From the NCBI RefSeq assembly GCF_000143535.2, contig NC_037314.1, positions 1,488,001-1,552,000 on the forward strand: a DNA stretch of 64,000 bases, written 5' to 3'. A program made the position numbers and the translations under genes. This DNA is from Botrytis cinerea B05.10. Lineage: Eukaryota > Ascomycota > Leotiomycetes > Helotiales > Sclerotiniaceae. How positions within the stretch are numbered: position 1 is the first letter of the stretch; every line of letters starts with the position of its first letter. Positions 58,403 to 64,000 of the stretch are shown piece by piece. Below the pieces are notes generated by a model. That model saw only the letters and a list, made by a program, of their open reading frames with translations, was not told the origin of the DNA and did not search any database.

Positions 58403-60165
58403 TTAATGAAGATCCAATGATTGTGTCCTTATGCGCCTTACGAGAATCCCGACGACGACTGGGCCGACTATAGTGCAAATCACCACAGCCCAAACGATGA
58501 CAAGAAAAACTGCTTCTCCGGAAACGATAGCAGTATTTTGCTGATTCTTCAACAACAGTGTGCCAGAGCTTTGCGAGAGGGACGCGATCAAGAACCCGAT
58601 TTCTCCTCTGGCAACCATAGAGAATCCTACTAGCAAGGCTTCTATATGTGGAGGATGGGTAGACTCTACTGCCGTCGATTGAGTTTCTCTTGGTTTGCGC
58701 CAGGATTTCGCAAAGTACTCGAAATAAATAACAAGGCTCACTAGGCATTTTGCAATTACCATAAGTATAGAGTACACGATGCCTTTCCAGACGATGGAGC
58801 CTTTAAACATGTCTGTAATTGGAATTGAGAAACCAATGGACGCCTAGATAAATCACATCAGTCAAGTTCCTTAAAATCAAGTACCGCTAGCAGGTTGTCC
58901 AATAGTCTGGGTTAGTTTGCTAAGTGTGAACGTCTGGAGAGGGTTCAAGTCAGAGTTTCGGCGATTTTGAATTTCCCGAATGGAATAAATATTTGGTTGC
59001 GATTTATTGTCGAAGAAAGATTCATCATTCCATACGAATTGGATATGCTCAACCGATTCAGAAATCAAGAATCTCAGGTTGTCTACCAGTACTCCCGACT
59101 CTTGGATACCCTGTACTGGATGGTGGAAGTAAAACGTAACTCAAAAATACTCACAAAGAAAAAGGGAACCAATATGAAGTCCATGATTGGTTTGTAATAC
59201 TCTTCGTACATTACCTGAGCTGGGTTCGACCTCGGTTCTTCTTCAATACTACGGCTTCCGACGTCCCATAGGTAATTAACTATGCCCCCAGCGATAAATG
59301 CGGCGAAAAGGACAGACGCATCGATGAAAGATGCAATAGTGACGAAAGCGATCAGTACCAATGTCGAAAAAAGAAATCCAAGGCCAGGAATCCTACGAAA
59401 TTGCTTGAAAGCTGTTTCCTTGATATCAGATTTGCCTCCCGTGGGAACATTAGCCACTGTCTCAGACTGAGAACACTTGACAAGGTAGAGCCAAATCGGC
59501 TTGAGAAAATAAGCACCCAGACCAAGGGAAACCAGAAGTAAGCCAAAACTCGCGACTATTGGTCTTGCAATTGGCCATCCACCCATACCCCCACTCCCCA
59601 GGGTCGTAACAATGTTCACCATAACCAGGCCGACAACGTCGTCCATCATCGCGGCACCCACAAGTATCACACCGACTCTCGTATGCTGCATATTTGCAGA
59701 GGAGAGAATGGCGAATGTCGTTCCTAGAGACGTCGAACATAGCGATGCCCCGGCCGAGAAGGCTGCAAGAGGAGTAAGATACATTGTCCCAGAACTACTG
59801 GGAAATGGCAAAATAAGCAACAAGAAAGACACTGCAATAGGCACTAATAGACCAACGGTGGCTACCGATATCGAAATGTAGGCAGCCTTTCGAAGCTGTT
59901 TGAGATCTGTACTGAGTCCTCCTTCAAACACGAGACCTATCAGACCTAGGTAACCCAATGCCTGAATCGTTTCTTGATATCCCTCTGTCAGCCAAGATGT
60001 TCCTCCGACTGGTAGCCCCCATATTATCCCTATGAGAATTTGTCCTATAATACCACAGTACAAGAGTCGGTCTAGGATGTACCGGGTGATGTTTAATAGA
60101 AGGATAAATGAGGTCAATGAAAGAATGACCTCAATTCCAGGCTCCTCGTACGGGAGGAACGGCAT
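58403..60165 (-). CDS. CPA2-type Na+(K+)/H+ antiporter (483 aa, two exons)
   Basis: This integral membrane cation/proton exchanger belongs to the KefB/NapA superfamily. Exons are 60165-59155 and 58843-58403; the 311-bp intron is long for this genome, but joining gives FILVPFFFASIGFSIPITDMF, a continuous conserved helix. About 11-12 membrane helices are visible. The ion-binding pair is D175-D176 (GAAMMDDVVGLV), the DD signature of electrogenic exchangers, preceded by the discontinuous helix GASLCSTSLGTTFAIL. FEGGLSTDLKQL at about 80 and VARGEIGFLIA in the second exon are further family marks. I start at MPFLPYEEPGIEV because homologues begin this way; an in-frame extension to 60333 exists but is probably leader. 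It is divergent from the Tma23-like gene. Confidence 0.88.
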
Positions 60166-60544
60166 AATTAAACGTGACGAATTGGGTATTCGATAAAATG
60201 GAAAAATTGTTATGCTCCCGAGAAAGATAACAGAAAGAATCTCTTCTATGAGAAGCACAAGAGGTTTTCGAGAAAATCCTTTCCCAAGAAATTGGCGGAA
60301 CAAAATCAAGGAACCAAAATGGAAGTCAGCCACATTTTCCCGCCACAGCTACCATGCTCTAGCCACACCAACTTTACATTCCACTAGAAATTGAAGCGAT
60401 AACGCTAGGATTAAATTTTTGAGTTGCGATAAGAAAATATATCTCTTCATCGCAAGTCTCAAAGCATCATTCCCCCATCAGCCACCTACTCCAACAATCC
60501 TCACCACTCTCTCACGTTCGCGTTCACGATTACGCTACCTCATA

Positions 60545-61261
60545 ATGAACGCTCACGCTCTCCTCACCTCTCAGGGCTGGCGCGGGACCGGTCACTCTCT
60601 CCACCACAGCTCCGACACCATTGGACTCTCGCGGCCATTGCTCGTTTCGAAAAAAGACAATCTTTTGGGGGTGGGGAAAAAAATGCACAAGACGGCTGAT
60701 ATGTGGTGGTTGAATGCTTTTGATGCTTCGCTAAAGGGATTGGATACGAGTAAGGAGGGACAGGTTAAGGTTCAGGAGGGAGGGGGCTTGGAAATGGTGG
60801 TGAAGGGTGGAAGTAAATGGGTTGGGGGAAAGGGAGGGCTATATAGCTTTTTTGTGAGGGGAGAGACGGTTGGGGGGACGATTGAGGACAGGGAGAAGGA
60901 GAAGAAGGTCACGGAGATAATCGTCAAGGAAGAGAAAAGTGGAAAGGGAAAGGATAAGAAGAGGAAGGGAGAAGATCGAAAGGAAAGTAAGGAAGAGAGG
61001 CGAGCAAGGAAGGAAAAAAAGAGAGCTGACCGAGCGAGGAAATCTGCGGCCAAAGAAGCCAAAAAGATAAAGGGAGGAAAGGAAGCCAAAACACCAAGCG
61101 CCAGCTCGACAGACTCGGAAAAGACAGAAACTAAGGAGGAACGACGAGAACGAAAGGAACAAAAGCGACAAAAGAAACTATTACGACAATCAGAGAAAGA
61201 ATTATCGGATACATCATCCACGTCAGAAATCGCCAAAAAGAAGTCGCGGAAGAATAAATAG
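60545..61261 (+). CDS. Tma23-like nucleolar G-patch protein (238 aa)
   Basis: The N-terminal 65 residues (NAHALLTSQGWRGTG, SRPLLVSKKDNLLGVGKK, then ADMWWLNAFDASLKGLD) have the arrangement of yeast Tma23, a nucleolar protein of ribosome biogenesis. They form a divergent G-patch, followed by the WW-x-x-x-F/L-x-D box. Residues about 115-238 are extremely Lys/Glu/Arg-rich (KKRKGEDRKESKEERRARK and similar), forming a charged helix that probably drives nucleolar localisation. I use the ATG at 60545; codons further upstream in the same frame are Leu/Arg/Ser leader-like. It is a single exon. It is convergent with thg1, whose stop is 141 bp away. Confidence 0.8.
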   Translation: MNAHALLTSQGWRGTGHSLHHSSDTIGLSRPLLVSKKDNLLGVGKKMHKTADMWWLNAFDASLKGLDTSKEGQVKVQEGGGLEMVVKGGSKWVGGKGGLYSFFVRGETVGGTIEDREKEKKVTEIIVKEEKSGKGKDKKRKGEDRKESKEERRARKEKKRADRARKSAAKEAKKIKGGKEAKTPSASSTDSEKTETKEERRERKEQKRQKKLLRQSEKELSDTSSTSEIAKKKSRKNK

Positions 61262-61402
61262 ATTGTTTTGCCCTGTGTATTCTACCAGTCGGCATAGCAA
61301 AAGGCGTTTTTGGGCACGGAGTTTTGTGATCACGACAGTGACCCTGGCGTTCTAGATAAGTTATGGTATCTTAATTAGATTTGTGGAATTCTAAACCTCG
61401 AA

Positions 61403-62727
61403 CTATATCTCTTTGGGTATCTTTCCAGGCTTGTTGGATAAAAGCCATGGTCTCCTCTGCCAAAATTCGTCTTTAATGACATCTACATGTTGCACCGTGA
61501 TTCTTGCCTTTGCTCTTCTCTTCCTGTCCTTTTCTTCTTGTGTCTTTGAGAGCTCCTTCTGCTCAATTGTCTTTGCTGAATCTTCATCGATTGCCTCTGG
61601 CACTCCCGGTTCTACTAACTCATACTGTGATCAAGTCAATTTTCGTTGAGCTAAATTAGGACAAAGCCTCTGACTTACGTCTCGGAAAACCACACTTCCC
61701 TTTTTGTAGATTTCTGGTTCATTGTTGTAGTTGATTCCAAATCTCGAGAACAAGATTTCATTCTTGTCCGCAGCCAAAGATCCCTAAATATTCACATGGC
61801 GTTGAGTATGGAAACTATTCATCCGAGAATTATACAACTCACAGCAAGTTCCTTCTCTGCACCTTTTGCGTCGAATCCTCCTTTCTGAATCAGCGTCCAA
61901 AAAGTGGTATTGTAAAGATTGTTGATGTGACCTTCACTTATCAGTACCAACCCAGGGAAAACAAAGATAGGAAGTAGAATGTGAAAAAAACGCATACAAT
62001 CAACTTGTCTCCAACTCATATAATCCCTCAAATTCTGAACACTGGGATATTGCACAGCTCTACCATCAAAACTAGGTAACGGTGCTGTGAGTTGCATTTC
62101 CGGGCCCGGGAAATAGGTAGACCAGAAATGGACATAGTATGCTGTGAAAGTTGATACTATTGTCGTGACCAGCTTACTATAATTTGGCATCAATATTTCG
62201 TTTTCGGTCAAGGACTTCCTTAAACAAAGGGCTCAGGGCAAAAGAGACATACCTTGAGCGTCTCTCAAAGAGCACACATGATTTATGGAAGACAAAACTG
62301 TTATCGCCTATTTAGCAAGAATTCTCAATCAAAAAACGAAATATAAAATTAAAAACAAACCTATACTCATCACTAATCCCATAGGCAATCATAATATCGG
62401 GCAATTCCATCATGACTGCCTTCGCAGCCGCATTCATCAAATCCAGCGCTCTCCGATCGTTCGGTTTCTCAAAGGCATATTTGTCTGAGAATCTATGAAC
62501 TTCAGTTTCTGCTACATGATCAAGCAGTAGAGTAGCCTATGGGGCAGGGCAGGCAAAACATACTTATGAAATCCCCGACCGTCAATACGCACTACGATCC
62601 ATGTATTTGGGATGAGTAGATCGGGTTGCTCAAAGGCTTTGACATATTCATATCTGAGAAATTCGTGAGCTAGGTCAATGTTTCAAAGGGGAGGGACCCA
62701 ACAATCTACTTACTTTGAGTTAGCCAT
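61403..62727 (-). CDS. thg1: tRNA-His guanylyltransferase (291 aa, eight exons)
   Basis: Thg1 adds the essential G-1 nucleotide to the 5' end of tRNA-His in a 3'-5' direction. Exons on the reverse strand are 62727-62714 (14 nt), 62653-62564, 62492-62361, 62297-62253 (45 nt), 62176-61998, 61931-61843, 61783-61679 and 61624-61403. They total 876 nt, and every junction keeps the frame. The product starts [21 protein letters not shown]. Catalytic metal ligands are D29 and D76 ([34 protein letters not shown]), at the same numbers as in human and yeast Thg1. The [11 protein letters not shown] motif (tRNA and nucleotide binding) is intact across the fifth junction. The C-terminus ends with [19 protein letters not shown]. 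Confidence 0.95.
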
Positions 62728-63501
62728 AGTTACTTTTCAAGGTTGATATGAGAATGTTGTCGACACGGCATGGAAGTTAGAGAGCTGAGGGGTGTGCATT
62801 AAACATGCAGCGTTAGCCAAGCGAGGTCTCAGCATAGAAGGCAGCTGAGAACGGTCACTGGGTGCGTCATATTCAAATATACCACGGGCCTCTTACTCCA
62901 ACGGGAGGCTCATTCAACTACTTATTTATTAGAGGGCAATTTATTGGAATTTTGAAAAGCTAGAACTTAGAGGTGCTATCTAGGTACCCATATTGGTTAA
63001 TATCAATACTGAAAAGGTCGTGTATCAACAATAACTAAAAATTGTTTAGAAAATAATTTGAATCTAGCTAAGCCCTAAGAATGAACCGGGTCATAGCTTA
63101 TTCGGTCAATCTTGAATAAGAACCCCCATCGTAATCTTTGCCTGACCAAAAAGATGCTTCTCAGAGAACCTCTACTCTTTCCTCGAGAGAGACATATAGC
63201 ACGGCAGAATGGAGTACGTTTATCTATATTCCCCGGTGTACCCATCTTGGAGAAATCTAATCTACGTGAACGTTATAGGACCTTTGCTTTGGGATATTAG
63301 AGATGTGATAGGTAATTTCCTCATAATACAAAATATAAAGTATTGATAATAACATCCCTGCGTATAGATCTGACAGAGTGAGACTAAATAAATACAATCG
63401 CGCCATCCTGAATGTTCTCATATAACCTCCTCGTTACTACATTCCCTCGCGTTCCTTAACATATACAATTTATGCATCTCCTCATCCCCATGTTCCTACC
63501 A
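62728..63501. other. Intergenic region thg1 / right-edge gene
   Basis: AT-rich non-coding DNA with the thg1 promoter at its left end and the 3' end of the right-edge gene at its right end. No gene or repeat is supported. Confidence 0.5.
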
Positions 63502-64000
63502 TCAATCAACCCAATGGGCCCTGCCTCTGTGATATTCTAATCTTCTCCTCTTGTACCCAGACTGCAACCAGCCTCCAAATTCCACCCTCTCTTTGTTAAC
63601 CTTGTCGATTTCCTCTTGCTCAATCACCCTTCGTCTTGCCCGATCTTGCTCCGCGTGTCTGTGCACTCCAGTTCTCAAGTTAACTTCGCGTTGTTTCTCA
63701 TCTTCCCTTCTCTGAATCATCGCTTGCTGCTCTGCAAGACTTCTCCGCACCCTGTTCCTCTCTTTCTCTAATCTACGCACCGTGAGTCCTCCTGCATATT
63801 CAAATAGAAAGTCTCTCTCCTCCGCATCTTCAATCATCCACTCCCTCTTCACCAATTCAAGGGGTTTGAATTGTCGTTGCAATTGCAATACTGGGGCCCA
63901 TTCTGGCAACTCCCTATACATGAATCTCTTCCTCTCGTTGTTGAGCTTTTGCACTCTGGTATATACCTCTACAGAGCGCGGCCTATCATTTCGGTTCAGT
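63502..64000 (-). CDS. Partial basic coiled-coil protein, cut by the window edge
   Basis: The frame is open from the stop at 63502 through the right edge, so only the C-terminal about 165 residues are seen. The part visible from the edge reads LNRNDRPRSVEVYTRVQKLN, then ERKRFMYRELPEWAPVLQLQ. It is followed by long charged helices rich in Arg/Glu (RRLEKERNRVRRSLAEQQAM, RRRVIEQEEIDKVNKERVEF), and ends WLQSGYKRRRLEYHRGRAHWVD. No family is recognised. Composition suggests a coiled-coil or nucleic-acid-associated protein. The start codon and any upstream introns are outside the window. Confidence 0.6.
   Translation of the reverse strand, partial: LNRNDRPRSVEVYTRVQKLNNERKRFMYRELPEWAPVLQLQRQFKPLELVKREWMIEDAEERDFLFEYAGGLTVRRLEKERNRVRRSLAEQQAMIQRREDEKQREVNLRTGVHRHAEQDRARRRVIEQEEIDKVNKERVEFGGWLQSGYKRRRLEYHRGRAHWVD

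Noticed and set aside
59166..60333. Longer N-terminus for the antiporter starting at 60333
   Set aside because: The extra 56 residues are not part of the family N-terminus, and MPFLPYEEPGIEV at 60165 matches the usual start.

Overview
The window is nuclear DNA of a filamentous ascomycete. Supporting signs are: introns mostly 50-80 bp with GT..AG ends and CTAAC/CTAAT-like branch sites; a saccharopine dehydrogenase of the fungal aminoadipate lysine pathway; a Zn2Cys6 transcription factor; the ERMES subunit Mdm12; and a fungal betaine-lipid synthase with the BtaB-BtaA domain order. The moderately AT-rich composition and the look of the proteins suggest Leotiomycetes (Botrytis/Sclerotinia-like), but that is an impression, not a search result.

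Layout. 1-7 kb is almost empty apart from one small spliced cysteine-rich protein gene (4375-4751). 7-16 kb is gene dense: mdm12, vps28 (reverse), noc2 and bta1. 16-33 kb is sparse: a secreted alpha/beta hydrolase, a one-pass membrane protein behind 4.5 kb of non-coding DNA, an acidic secreted protein (reverse), a Zn2Cys6 regulator and the ESCRT-III gene vps60 (reverse). 33-48 kb holds a SAPS-domain phosphatase regulator whose last exon is out of frame with the rest, a mitochondrial DUF1992 protein, a centrosomin-motif coiled-coil protein, and lys1 with a perfect Gcn4-type site in its promoter.

48.1-50.7 kb is an accessory island. It has three blocks of an 18-bp, six-codon tandem repeat, a roughly 1-kb LTR element with no recognised protein (TRIM-like) lying between the first two blocks, a truncated third LTR, and a tRNA-Gln gene. 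50.9-57.3 kb is a surface-glycosylation neighbourhood: a membrane GT2 glycosyltransferase and two convergent paralogous type II membrane glycosyltransferase-like genes with cysteine-rich tails. 58.4-64 kb has a CPA2 Na+/H+ antiporter, a Tma23-like nucleolar G-patch protein, an eight-exon tRNA-His guanylyltransferase, and a basic coiled-coil protein gene that runs off the right edge.

Most genes are unrelated housekeeping genes in convergent or divergent pairs; there are no operons. The only groupings that look functional are the glycosyltransferase trio and, more loosely, two ESCRT genes. All gene models were spliced by hand: exon phases were checked to sum to whole codons, but no transcript or homology search was available.
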